Source: Paramacrobiotus metropolitanus (taxonomy: Eukaryota > Tardigrada > Eutardigrada > Parachela > Macrobiotidae). From it: DNA of 64,000 nt. A model generated the notes under the pieces. The model saw only the letters and a list, made by a program, of their open reading frames with translations, was not told where the DNA came from and did not search any database. The position numbers and the translations under genes were made by a program. Of the stretch, positions 11,993 to 23,380 are shown piece by piece. Each line of letters begins with the position of its first letter. Within the stretch, counting starts at the first letter, position 1. The stretch spans positions 3,658,001 to 3,722,000 of the forward strand of contig NW_026570222.1 in assembly GCF_019649055.1 (NCBI RefSeq), in the 5' to 3' direction.

Positions 11993-13731
11993 GCGTGTAT
12001 TGCTCGTCACTTATTTACTTCTTCCGGAATCCCGAATCTTGCAGCTGATATTCCGTCGATGTACACTTCGAAGTACGCAGATGCTCTTCATTTTATTTCA
12101 TAATATGCAGACTACAACTAATCACAAAAATCTGCACTCAAATCTGGAGGAACGACGACCTGCTTTGGAGAGAGATCTCACCCCCGAAAGCACCCACTGA
12201 GCAGAGCTGTTATTATTAATATACTATATTTGTCCAGATAGATTGATGCATGGATTACATTGGCCAATACGTTATACACTAATAAGAAGCAAGAAGGGTT
12301 CTACGTTGAACTCCGCCATTTCGTATACGGAACAAAAGAAACAGAAAAAAACCAGCCACTTCTTATGTACTACGTTATTAATACCCAGCATGAACAGACA
12401 GCGGCGTTTTAAACTTCTAATGAATAATTCTAATCATAGGGAACAGTACATTTTGTAATTTGTACAAGACTACCGACTATGTACAATAAATTATGAACGC
12501 TACCAGCTGATCGCATTGCGCGCACAACTTCTACCTATTTGTATGATGTTTATCTGTCCACTGCCTCAGACTGTCTGCGATGTTATTAAACTTTTCAGTG
12601 GCCATTTCCTATTGGCTTACCATATTAAATTGAAAGATAAGGAATGGCAGGGAATACTCAATACAACCATAGGTCAAACGCCAACAGAAAAGCCAAACCG
12701 TCGAAGAAATCACGCCTGACTGCCCCATGAAGGGTGGGTTTTGTACCGGTTGGGACGTTGGGTTCGAGATATGTATAGGCGGTCCCGAAGGCGCACAGAG
12801 CCTTGGCGACAGTACAGCTCAGGAGACGACATCCCGTTCACGGGAGTTTTTTCCCCTTTTCCGACATCGGCAGTTTTTCCAGATTCTTCTTTGCGCTATG
12901 CGTTATTAGAAACACACTATCGGACTGAGAGAGCAAAGACGACGTGTGGAGTGTGGACGTCAAAATTTTGTTACACTTCTGTAATCACAATTCACAAAAC
13001 GCACAACCAGGCACTTTTCTGTACTCAAACAGCCAAATTTGGGACTGGCCATCGGCCTGCTGACATAAACTTGCACCTTGCGCATGTCCCAACGGAAATC
13101 ATCAATCGATATCTCAAACGAATGAGGAAAAAATTTTAAAGTTTTGATACCAAACAAACACCAGATCGCTCGGGCATAACACCACCAAAATCCGACCACA
13201 TATCTGCATACTCACCTATTTGTACATAGTTAGATCCTATTTTGGCTGCAGAGCCGCATTTCCAGTGTCACATTTTCCGTTTGCGTTATAACAGGACTAA
13301 CAAAGCAAACATTTAAACAGAATTTGATAGAAACAAAAAAAAAACAGAGTAACCCACAGTTTACTACACAAAGCAAACCGACCGATCCGAAATAATGTAA
13401 GCGAAATGAAATGTTAATATGTAAGCCTTCCTGGCTTCCTTTAATGTCGCATATCAGATTCTGACTTCTTCATTAAGGGGCCCATAACCCGAAGACTAGA
13501 ATATCGCATGTTAAAGTAAGTAAAGAACTGTAATATCAAAATTTAGCAGCACAGTAAAATGCGCGATAATGAAGATACCAAATACCATCACCGGCTATGA
13601 TAACAATCTATAATAAATTCTCTATCCATCAATTTCGGTCCCACGTGAGCATATAGTGAAATTTGTTTCATAACAGCTATTATAAAGAGTGTCTCCTGGA
13701 TAGCAAAACCAAGGTATATAGATATAGGGCC
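11993..13731. other. Intergenic region between PsuG and NitFhit
   Basis: About 1.7 kb upstream of the PsuG start and downstream of the NitFhit stop; both genes are on the minus strand. A 132-codon open frame (12741-13139, +) has no recognisable domain and an unremarkable composition, so I do not call it a gene. The PsuG promoter should lie near 12000-12300. Confidence 0.5.
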
Positions 13732-16550
13732 TTATACCTCTTGGCAAAACACTTGTTCCCAAGACAAAGTGTCACCATAGAGTATTTTACGGTATTCCCG
13801 TGCTTCGGCGCTCATCTCCGCTTGGGTACGCGGTCGCCGATAAGATCCTTTATCGTGTTTGGCGAGCTCCTGATACACTTCATCACGCTCGAAGTCCTTT
13901 GTTTTACGCGGCAGCAAATGTACGTGAACATGTCGGACAGTTTGGCCTGCATCATATCCATCCTACACCCAACAAGAAAAAAATCTACGGTTTACTTTTC
14001 CGTATTAGAGCCACGATAGAAGCCACCCAATGGAAGCCGCAGAACAAAAAAACGTAACTAACCAATTTTGACGAAACTATAGTATACACATACCTGACAA
14101 GCAATTGTGGAAGAATGAACATCATAGCGCGTTTCTAACATTTTTTCCACCACTTGCACGACGGAAAACATATCTGAAATTCATCTCCGTCATTCCGTCT
14201 GCCAACTGACCTGACAAGAGGCATGATAAAACCATTTTTAAGTAATTGGTTCTTACCGCCAAGTTCTTCGTAGGTTAAATCAGAGAATTTCTCCACAACT
14301 CGTTTAGGTATGACCAAGCAGTCTGAAACGGATGCAAACATCAGCTAATGCACAAAACAGTGATAAAAATATTACGTTCGAAAGCTCAAAAAGTGTACAA
14401 TTCGCGGGAGTTTATAAGAACGTTCGCGAAGGCGTTTGCAGGCAGAATAATCACTTACGGCCAGGTACAATTGGCTTCAAATTCACAAGGGCCAATGACA
14501 ACATCGTTTCGTAAAATATTTCGTTCCTGCAACACAAAGTGCTTTATGCTCTACAATGGATTTTGCCGTAAAGCCTCCAATGAAAAGAGTTATAATTTGT
14601 CGGGACATTAACAAATGTGGTATTGTAGTTTTAATACCTGCTAATCTGATGACCTCCAAAGTTATGAAATTCAGTGGAAAAATCAGGTAACTGCACTGGA
14701 CTCATAGTGAGCTTATACAAATCATGACGACGATGAGATTGCACCGGCATACACATGCGCACTTCATGTAAACCCGACAAATCAATTTCAGCCAGAGCTA
14801 TTCCAGGTCCATCCGGACACTGAGCTATAACGGTTCCCCAAGGATCAACGATCTGTAAGTATTAACCCTGAGCACTTTCAAAGTGAGATAATATAAGTAC
14901 AGGAATATCCTTTGCAGATGCACACCATAGCGTGTCCAAAAGACATCCGTTTGGCACTATGTGATCCATACTGTGCAGCTACGATAAAGAAATAACACTG
15001 AAATATTTAAGAAAAAGAACTAACAAACATTATAAGAGGCCAAGCGCACGGCGAACATACAGATACAAGTGAAACAGATACAAATCAAATCAGATCAGAT
15101 CTTGTTTTCAGATCGAATCAGATCCTGGTTTTTTCATTTAAATTAATGTAGAAACTACCAAGCACGCGTGCTAGAGCAGAAGTTCGACTAACCTGCAACG
15201 ACATAGCACTGGTTTTCGATGGCTCGAGCTCTTAGCAGTGGCTATAAAAGAAAAGCTCGCATCTTACTGGTTTTGCACTAAATTAAAGATTAGCACTAAC
15301 TTAACGAACCTCCCAATGCGCAACACCAGTCGTGTATGTGAACGCCGCTGGATATGCCAGAATTTCCGCGCCTTGCCTAGTCAATAATCCCGCTAATTCC
15401 GGAAATCTCAGATCATAGCACTGTCGAAAAAGAATTAGATATAGCCACCTTTTCAACTCGACTAAAAAACCTTTTAAAATCACTTACGCACATCAAGCCA
15501 ATTTTCCCTACAGGCGTGGGAACCGGGGGCTGTATTCTACTACCAGGTATGCAAAACGAAGTCTCATCCAGTGTTATCCTGCCAGGTATGTCAATTACAA
15601 ATAAATGTGCTTTCCGGTAGATTTCAGCGATTTCACCGTTGCTATCCAAAACAATGTGCGAATTATGAGCCCTGTGCTCCTTATCGCTCTTCAAGTGATA
15701 TCCTGCAATGAAACTTCGTAAAGCCACAGTCAGAAAAGAAACAAACACGAGTTCCCGGCAGAAATCCAGAAAAATGATGGCTTTTATAAATTGCGTAAAA
15801 ATTATAAATAAACAGTTAAACACTTAAATAATTCTAACTCATCTTAGCACTCACAATCACATTTTAAAAAAATGACAACTAAAATAAATGCTTTTCAGTT
15901 TTCAACAGTTCTTAAATGAAAGCAGTCAGAATTAAACTTTTCCCGTCACTGCTACTGAACATACAACTTTTAACCTCCAAGAGACATCCACAAATTCAAT
16001 TCCTGCGACAGCTTTCGGTATCCGGAAATAACCTTCCCTGACAGATTTTCGGACAAAGTGAAACTTTCCTCGGAAGTTTCTGTTAAATAATCAAATCCCT
16101 CCGGAAGGAAGACCATCTGAAACGTTCAAGAGCGACATCAGAGGCACGTCCACGAGGCAAACAATCACAAAAAGCGCGCATAAACGTATAAAACGTCTGA
16201 TATGATAATGTTCCAGCCAATTTACAACGGTATCTTAAACTGTTCGTTCAGGTTACCTGCGCTCCACGTTCCTTAGCTTTCCTTATAAGTTCGCTGCAGA
16301 CGTCAAAATTTCGCATTTTATCATTAGTAGCGGTAAACTGGATAACAGCTATTATTGGATTCCGGGGTATTTCCGGATATTTCTCAGGTGGCTTGCAAGC
16401 CATTTCATCGAAACTTTTCGCATCGTCCATAAGGGAACTAGATACTGTTGAAGCATGCCTGCGAAATGGAGATCCTCCCGGTGCAGCAAACCGAAGAGAA
16501 CGGAATATGCGCACCCAGTTCATTGACGAGCGAAAATATCTGCCTCGCAT
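13732..16550 (-). CDS. NitFhit: NitFhit: nitrilase-FHIT fusion protein
   Basis: A fusion of NIT1 (amidase acting on deaminated glutathione) with FHIT (dinucleoside 5',5'''-triphosphate hydrolase). Eleven exons in gene order: 16257-16550, 15975-16116, 15488-15702, 15310-15420, 15193-15241, 14926-14978, 14638-14852, 14459-14526, 14257-14322, 14094-14173, 13732-13962; 507 residues with exact phase closure. The nitrilase triad is visible: E104 (FLPEGFDY), K176 (YRKAHLF) and C218 ([11 protein letters not shown]), with C218 the first residue of its exon. The nitrilase part ends near residue 345. The FHIT part starts near 362 ([17 protein letters not shown]) and has the HIT motif HVHVHLL at residues 442-448, then [17 protein letters not shown]. 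The first ~40 residues are Arg/Ser-rich ([19 protein letters not shown]), suggesting a mitochondrial presequence. Such fusions are known in Drosophila and C. elegans; vertebrates keep the two genes separate. Confidence 0.96.
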
Positions 16551-17450
16551 TTTAAACCTTCATCGTTCCTGTTGGCTTTGTATCGCACAAAGAAGTCCAG
16601 TGGTCCGTATTTCAACTATCGTACCGCGAGTATTAAAATTAATATAGTAGTAATAAACTTTATAAAATTTCAAATGGCTTCAACAATTTCGTACAAATTT
16701 GTAATATTTAGATTTTACTTTTTAGATATTGTGTTCGCACTGTTTAAATTAAACAGTTTAATTGGAATTTAATTGTAAGCAGTACAGCCATAGCAGAACC
16801 AGTAGGTACGAAGTTTATACGAACCGTCAACCGAAGTTACCGAACACCAACACCCAACATGTGTGCCTTCCTCACACCAGAATGCGCGCTAAGAAAAGCT
16901 TTAAAACCGATTACAGTAAAGAACCGATCCGAATTTGAACGTCTTTTCATCAGTATAACGGTAAGGCGGTAAGCAGTTAAGCACTAGTACTTACTATCTG
17001 TGATATTATTAAATTATACTCTAGATACAGTATTCAATATCAAATATTATGTTTCCTCTAGGTACAGTAATATCACTAATATGTGACCATATTATATTCA
17101 TTCATTGAATTAAATTCATGGCAGTCCATATCGTTTTTTGGCTACAGTAATTTACATTAATTATAAAACATTAAACCACAAGCTTTTGTATTTTTTTATT
17201 TTCCTGTCTTCTGTGAGTCTTGCCGATGTTCATTGTTTTCATAATTGGCGCCGCACATGCAGTCTTATTATAACTTTCTGAAAAAACTTTTGTTGGTTTG
17301 TATTTGTACTTAGTATTTATATAAGTACGTAACAGCCAGATTGCTACAGTAGATGGTCATTCTCAAATATTCAGTGATAATTTGCACCGAGCGCGAAGCG
17401 CGAGGTGCTGCAATAAATCTTCCGGTCAAGAGCATAAAATTTGTCTGACG
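16551..17450. other. Upstream region of NitFhit, no gene seen
   Basis: AT-rich stretch divergent to NitFhit. A GC-rich palindrome, GCACCGAGCGCGAAGCGCG followed by AGGTGC, lies at 17385-17409. Otherwise only short uninformative frames occur. Confidence 0.5.
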
Positions 17451-17451
17451 C

Positions 17452-17553
17452 CAACGAAGAGTCACGCTTTTCCAATTCCACAACTCCAGTACCATTTCCC
17501 AGTGGTATTGGCGCTCGCGCTCGTGAAATAATGTGGTTCGCAACCACCGCTAG
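17452..17553 (+). repeat. Left copy of ~100-bp direct repeat flanking foldback copy 2
   Basis: Shares with 18286-18395, in the same orientation, CAACGAAGAG, GTCACGCTTTTCCAATTCCA, CCCAGTGGTATTGGCGCTCG and TGTGGTTCGCAACCACCGCT. The pair brackets the foldback element. The length is far beyond a normal target-site duplication. Confidence 0.8.
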
Positions 17554-17582
17554 TAAGGCTATAATTGCTGCAATAAGTCTTC

Positions 17583-18292
17583 GCATAATATTACTAAACA
17601 CACATGTATCCAATCGACTAACATGACGTCACGGCAGCGCACCTGCACTGTGCGTCGGAGTGGGCAACCCCTGCGGGTTTGGTACTTTTTGAAACTCCCA
17701 AATTCATACAACTTGTTCATACTATGGCTAAAAAAATGGAGGAAAAAATTTCAAGTTTGTGAAGCGAAAGTTGGCTAGTAAAAAGTTATCAGGGAAACGA
17801 AAAATTTGCGATTTATGTAATTCAGGTTTAGCACTGAGGTCTATGAGGCTGTTTGCCATAGACCTCTACGGTAAACAAAAATATTGATTTTTTTCATTGT
17901 GATAAAATCAAGACAATTAAAATGTAATCACTAAATCAAAACAAAACATCCAGAACTCTAATCAGTCAAACAAAACATCCAAAACAACCAAACAGTTAGA
18001 TTTTTGATCAACTGAAGTAGTTTTTTCTTAGCATTGATGTCTATGGCAAGCTGCCTCGTAGACCTCAATGCTAAAGAGAATTACATAATCGTAAAGTTTT
18101 CGCTTTCTTGATACTTTCTACTCGCCAGCTTTCGCGTTGACAAACTTAAAACTTTTTCCTCCATTTTTTGAGCCATAGTACGAACAAGTTGTATGAATTT
18201 GAGAGTTTTGAAAAGTACCAAACCCGCAGGGGTTGCTTACTCCGACGCATGGTGCAGGTTATCATTCTACCGTGACGTCATCGTACAACGAA
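17583..18292. mobile_element. Foldback element (long inverted repeat), copy 2
   Basis: Same architecture as 72-775. Left arm: AATATTACTAAAC tip, ATGACGTCACGG, GGGCAACCCCTGCGGGTT, TTCATACTATGGCT, GAGGTCTATGAGG. Mirrored right arm: CTCGTAGACCTCAATGCT, TTGAGCCATAGTACGAAC, AACCCGCAGGGGTTGC, CGTGACGTCATC. The centre (about 17880-18030) is A/T-rich and holds copies of a short CAAAACATCC-type motif. No open frame of note. Non-autonomous. Confidence 0.8.
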
Positions 18293-18395
18293 GAGCGTAC
18301 GTCACGCTTTTCCAATTCCACAAGCCCAATACCATATTTCCCAGTGGTATTGGCGCTCGCGCTCGTGCAATAATGTGGTTCGCAACCACCGCTAG
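18286..18395 (+). repeat. Right copy of ~100-bp direct repeat flanking foldback copy 2
   Basis: Partner of 17452-17553 with small differences, for example an extra CGTAC after CAACGAAGAG. It ends in the same GCAACCACCGCTAGT. Confidence 0.8.
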
Positions 18396-18934
18396 TTAAT
18401 TAATATGCGGAGTACTGTACTGTACTCAAGTTCTTCTTATAATATGGATTATTCAAAATTAGTTATATGTATTAGAGCATACAGAAAAATGTAAAAATTG
18501 AAACTATTGCTGTCATTGCATCGCCGGAATTGTGGGACTGCCGGAACCTTGTACAGATAGTGTACACTGTACAGTACTTACATATTCGTGATTCATGCAT
18601 GATGTCATCGACGGTCGACCATTGTCCATACCAACGGAGGATGTACGGTTTAATACGCTCAGAATGACGACACTAACCATAAGTACAGTACAGTACTTAC
18701 TTACGTACGGACTATTTTTTGGGTTACTGTACTTACCTTCCCTGGGTTAACTTTTCTGCGAATTTAAAAGTGCAAAATTTTATTGTCAAAATTAACGCCG
18801 TGTGCTCATTCCGTTACTTCCTGAAGACTTAACCTTTAATCGAACGCATGAAACTATGAAAGCAATTATAGTTACCGCTGCTAGCTTAAATCCTGAAATT
18901 TTCGAATAAGATTAATTATAATCTGATGTGAAAA
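18396..18934. other. Upstream region of the GFRP gene
   Basis: About 0.5 kb with repeated GTACTGTACTTAC-like words and no coding evidence. The promoter and 5' UTR of the GFRP gene should lie here. Confidence 0.45.
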
Positions 18935-19480
18935 ATGCCGTACCTCATCCTTACAGCAGATTTGTCAGAGGGCGCTGAACTTGAGGGTCCCACCAATATC
19001 GGAGATAGCGACTTGGATGCGGAGCTAATTAAAGCACTCGATGCCTATCCGAACAAAAGTCGTAAAAACTGGACGGATGACGATCTGTACAAGGAGGCTT
19101 ACATCACCAAGTTGACACCACGCATGACGTTGGACATACTGGAGAAGTATCGTTATAAAGTGATTGGCGTGTTGAACACTGATAGCATTATTATGTGGAC
19201 TCTGCAACAGGAGCGTACTTCCGGGTTCGTCAAGCGTAAGCCTGCCGTCCGAAAGCCAGCGGGTGTTCGTACTTTACCAGATGGGAAGTCGGGGATGGTC
19301 AAACTGAGTAAGGGACGGAAGGTTGCAAACACTGCTGCTGCTGCTGCAAAACGGGTTAATCCACGTGTGGTCGACTCTGACAAATCCGACGAAGAAAACA
19401 ATTCGGACTGGGTAGGTGCAGCAGCCGAGCCATCGGTTTTGCAGGTGAAAGGAAAGCGATCCCAGTCCGCCAGCAAATAA
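18935..19480 (+). CDS. GCHFR: GTP cyclohydrolase I feedback regulatory protein with C-terminal extension
   Basis: A single open exon of 181 residues. Residues 1-92 match the whole of GFRP (about 84 residues in mammals): the start MPYLILTADL, then EGPTNIGDSDLDAELIKAL, then TPRMTLDILEKYRYKVIGVL and IIMWTLQQE. GFRP binds GTP cyclohydrolase I and relays BH4 inhibition or phenylalanine stimulation, so it sets tetrahydrobiopterin supply. Residues 93-181 are an extra tail, not part of the known family: basic repeats (KRKPAVRKPAG, KLSKGRK), an alanine run encoded by GCN codons near 19330, an acidic patch DSDKSDEENNSDW, and a basic end KGKRSQSASK. It looks disordered and possibly nuclear-directed (inference). 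The start is the conserved MPYL. The stop TAA sits inside an AATAAA string (19477-19482); a more plausible poly(A) signal is AATAAA at 19714-19719. No intron interrupts the CDS. Confidence 0.88.
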   Translation: MPYLILTADLSEGAELEGPTNIGDSDLDAELIKALDAYPNKSRKNWTDDDLYKEAYITKLTPRMTLDILEKYRYKVIGVLNTDSIIMWTLQQERTSGFVKRKPAVRKPAGVRTLPDGKSGMVKLSKGRKVANTAAAAAKRVNPRVVDSDKSDEENNSDWVGAAAEPSVLQVKGKRSQSASK

Positions 19481-19713
19481 ACATATTTACGGTTCTGACA
19501 TGTTTGGTAGCTGCCGAGAGGTCGTGATTTCGTTCAATCCGGTTTTCGCTTGTACAATTTGTTTAGAGCTTAGGCAGTCCTTTTTTCTGGTTTCTTTCCT
19601 GTTACTGCAGTTTTTGGGGTTATTGCTGCCAGAGAGTTTCGTATTTCTAAAAATTTCCCTTATTTCGAGATACGCAGTGCCAGTTGAAATACACTGTTAA
19701 GGACTAAGGTGCT

Positions 19714-19719
19714 AATAAA
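19714..19719 (+). terminator. Candidate poly(A) signal of GFRP
   Basis: AATAAA 234 bases after the GFRP stop codon; another lies at 19806-19811. Position and strand fit 3' end formation of this gene. No cleavage site can be seen directly. Confidence 0.45.
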
Positions 19720-19967
19720 ATTCTGCGAGAGCCTATATATATACGGTGGTTTACAAATTGTTAGGGAGTTCGTAGATTTGTTGCCAATCGGTGAATGCGT
19801 TGCTGAATAAATAATAATGTGTGACTTACGACTTATGGAATCCATGAGTATGATTGAACTAACAAGTTAAACCTGAAATGTAAAATGCAAGGAAGTTCAG
19901 CATGACCATTCTTTCTCGTTTACATAGTTGGTTCGAATTTCGGAACCTGACAATTATGAGTTGAATG

Positions 19968-20460
19968 CAGTGTTGTCCCGAGAAAGTGACGGGGCGGAAC
20001 AGGTCCCGACAAAATCCCGATCACGACAAGTCGTCGTGGACGGGTCGGGAAAACTCGCTGTCGGGCGGGAAATGTCGGGAACGGGACCTTTGCAGATGTC
20101 GGGAAAATCCCGATTCCAATTCTCGTCGTTGGGCGAGATGGCACCGAATTTCAATAGAAAAAAGAGCATAAAACATGAAAAATTTTCGCGCTCCGCGCGA
20201 AAATGACAACTAATTTTTTTAAACTTTAAAATTCAACTTGATTCTTGATTAGATACGAGGCACTACAACTAACTGGCAATAAAAGTTTATAATTTTTGGT
20301 GCAAAAACTGGTCATAAAAAATACTTTAGAAAATGTTTTTCAAATTTGTCGGGACGGGGACGGGACTTTTTCTAAGTGTCGGGAACGGGTCGGGTCGGGA
20401 AAAGCTAGTGTCGGTCGGGACTGTACGGGACGGTCCCATTATGCAGGCGGGACAACACTG
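19968..20460. mobile_element. Non-autonomous hAT-type element (MITE), 493 bp
   Basis: Perfect 13-bp terminal inverted repeats CAGTGTTGTCCCG and CGGGACAACACTG, with a perfect 8-bp target-site duplication GTTGAATG at 19960-19967 and 20461-20468. An 8-bp duplication plus CAG...CTG ends is typical of the hAT superfamily. The inside is rich in GTCGGGAC/GTCCCGAC words in both orientations and holds a GC palindrome (TTTTCGCGCTCCGCGCGAAAA type, near 20180-20205). It encodes no transposase; overlapping frames inside it are by-products of the repeats. The perfect duplication suggests a fairly recent insertion. Confidence 0.93.
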
Positions 20461-20798
20461 GTTGAATGTCATGTGGTACTCACATTAGCGGAAGGCTGAA
20501 GCCATCTCTTTAAATCGTTACTCTAGAATTCTTTCACGGAGATCTCCGTATAAGTAAGTAACTACTAACTACTGTATATTGAAAGCAGGATATGTCGATA
20601 GTCTCGGGTATTTTCATCATTTTTATGTCAGTATGCTTAAGCATTTATATTCACGAATGACCAACTGTCCACAGAAGTACAAAACCCGAAAAACCTTCCT
20701 AATATTAAAAAAGATACAACTACGGATAACGCAAGTAGAAATGGCCGAGATAAGTCTTAGCAGGGAACGAAATCGCAACACATGCACTTTCAAATTAC

Positions 20799-23380
20799 TT
20801 AATTTTTATCACCGATCTTCACTATCTTTCCAAATCCAATAGTCTTTCCTTCGTCACGTAAAGTAAACCTGCTTAACTGTGGAAAATCCTTCCAGTTCTC
20901 CATACAAACAATACCATCTGCACATTCAAAACGAATAATGGCCAATTGCCCTGCTTTGACACACCGAAGCCGCGGAAACTGGTGCTCCAGGTTTTCCTTG
21001 TCGGGCTTTCCGGTTCTCTTGTCCACTAAGGCAATTAACTTCTTCACTGTTACGGCTTCTTGGAGTGCATGCAGATGCATTATAGCTTTATACCCAGCAC
21101 AAATGATGTTTTTGTGTTCATAAATTGCCACCTGAGCGTCGAACTCGGACCCTGTTTTACAAGGGTTCGCTGAATCGCACAAAATAAACCCGGCTTGTAC
21201 ATCGTCCTCTTCGACACCCCTGAGCTTGACACGCACGTTATCACCACAGGCAGCAACAGTGACTTCAGTTTCGTCCGCCCAAACTTGTAAAACTTCCACA
21301 GAAATTCGATTCGGCATCAATAGCAGCTGATCGCCTTTTTTGACCGAGCCACTCTCAATCTTCCCAGTTACTACTGTTCCCATTTCTCGGAAGCGGCCAA
21401 TAATCGGTATCCGGAGCGGGCCTTCGATATTACGGGGAAAAGGTGGTAAATTATCCAAATAGTCCAAAAAAGAAGGGCCGCTGTACCATGGACAAACAGT
21501 TTTTCCTACTGGTTCTTTCAAATTAGCCCCCGTGAAACCGGATACCGGCATAAAGAACACATCCGTCTTGAGGTTGAATCCAACCTGTTTCAGGTAAGGG
21601 GATAATTTATCCCGGCATTCGTTATACCGTTCTTCGCTCCAGTTAACGGTTGTGTCGTCCATTTTATTAATAAGAACCACCAAATGTTTCACTCCCGAAG
21701 TCTTGGCCAACAATGCGTGTTCTCTGGACTGTCCACCCTTTTCAAATCCGGTTTCGAATTCACCTTTACGGGCCGAAATAACCAGTATAGCAATATCCGC
21801 CTGGGACGCTCCTTCCAACATGTTCGCTACGAAGCTTTTATGCCCAGGTGCATCCAAGATTGTGAAAAGCTTCTTTTCTGTTTCAAATACTGCTCGGCCG
21901 ACTTCCACTGTTTTTCCTTTATCGCGTTCTTCTGGGTTAGTGTCCAAGACATAAGCATAGAACCTGTAAATAAGTTGCTATAAACCAAGCCGACAAATAC
22001 AAACAAAATTGAATGCACCAGTTACACAATGCGCTGTCTTGTCACTATTTTGAAATCGAGTAGCGCGGATTGTGAGACAAGTGCCTACCAACGAAAAGCA
22101 GGCGAATACTATAATCATGGTCCCAAATAATTATCCTACAAGTAAAACACTACGCAATCATATACCGTGTTTAGGGTTAATATGAATTCATGACTCAATA
22201 GTTCAAAAAAGTAATCTGCGAAACGCAAACAATCTAACGTGATTCTTAACCGCTCACCATGACTCACGTCCAGCTTCCTTCGCTTCCCGTTCGTACTTTT
22301 CCAAAGTTCTTTTATCAACGGTTCCAGTTTCCAAGAGAACATGGCCTCCAATTGTAGACTTTCCGGCATCTAACAAAGAGTTACAAGGTCATCCTGTCTC
22401 TGTACGAGTAGTACTGTACCTTACCGTAATTCTTTATCTGTATCTAAGATTATTTGTCAAATTTAATGTGTAAAATGTTAATGATGTAATAGTGTCGTCA
22501 TAACTGCATACCTGTAAAGTGTAATGCTATCACCTGATAAATCAAAAATCAAATTAAAACTACTGCAGTATTAAAAACTCTCATTTAAAAACTTGCCGTC
22601 GTTATGAAAAATTAAAAGATCATGCTAGGCGTTCTAAAACAAGCGTTAACAAATCTCATTTTAATACTTTAAATTCACTTTTATCATTTCTAATTTTCCA
22701 TAATGCATCACTACCGTTTCTTACCCACATGCCCAATAAAAACTATGTTCAAATGTTCCTTTTTAGGTCCTTCGTCAACGGGACGGGCTCGTGATTCAGA
22801 AACGGGCTCATCAATTTCCATGTCTTCGTAGTCCGCTGCTGGGATACAAATCAATTATCAAACAACCTGCGCAGTTAATTCAGCCAGGATACTGCTCACG
22901 CACCATACGGCTCGCTGACATCAATATCTTTTTTGACTGACTGCGAAATTAGTGGTTGAGGTTGAGAGTTTTCCTTTCTCATTTCCGCTGTCTTCTTAGC
23001 TTCTGCTCCTCCAGATTTCTCCGGAATCTTTTTTTGTGCTGGTACAGCAGCCGGCGCTGAAAAAACAGCATTCCATATTCGTGCAAACTATGAAACCAGC
23101 AAGAAAATATGTTCTAGGTTCTACCGATCCATCGGGTTTAGGAATCCAGGAAGAATCCAGATAGTATATTTCTGGGTGATTTATCGCATTCCCTGGCTAT
23201 AAACTTACTTTCCAGTGGAATATCAACTGCTGCAGGCACTGGTGCTTGCTGTGGCGCCGATGAAAAATTCGGGACGAATTCTGCGGCATGAACATTAAAT
23301 TTTGAGAACGCTGAGGTTACGGGCGCCACGACCTCATCCGCACCATCGTCCCACGACTCCGGAATCTCGTTACCAGCCAT
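20799..23380 (-). CDS. GSPT1: Eukaryotic peptide chain release factor GTPase eRF3
   Basis: Translational GTPase that works with eRF1 in stop-codon termination. Five exons in gene order: 23209-23380, 22904-23056, 22725-22838, 22258-22369, 20799-21963; 571 residues, phases exact. The N-terminal region holds a PAM2 poly(A)-binding-protein motif (SKFNVHAAEFVPNF, about residues 26-39), a Lys/Glu-rich linker and DYEDMEIDEP. The G domain has the P-loop GHVDAGKST (144-152; the intron falls within the Asp codon at 147), DAPGHKSF (G3) and NKMDD (G4). Two beta-barrel domains follow, with the characteristic end KDFPQLSRFTLRDEGKTIGF. Length and order fit metazoan eRF3. It is head-to-head with GOSR2 across 814 bp. 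Confidence 0.97.

Noticed and set aside
12741-13139. 132-codon plus-strand frame between PsuG and NitFhit
   Set aside because: No domain, no splice-supported extension, no family I recognise. Listed only as intergenic content.
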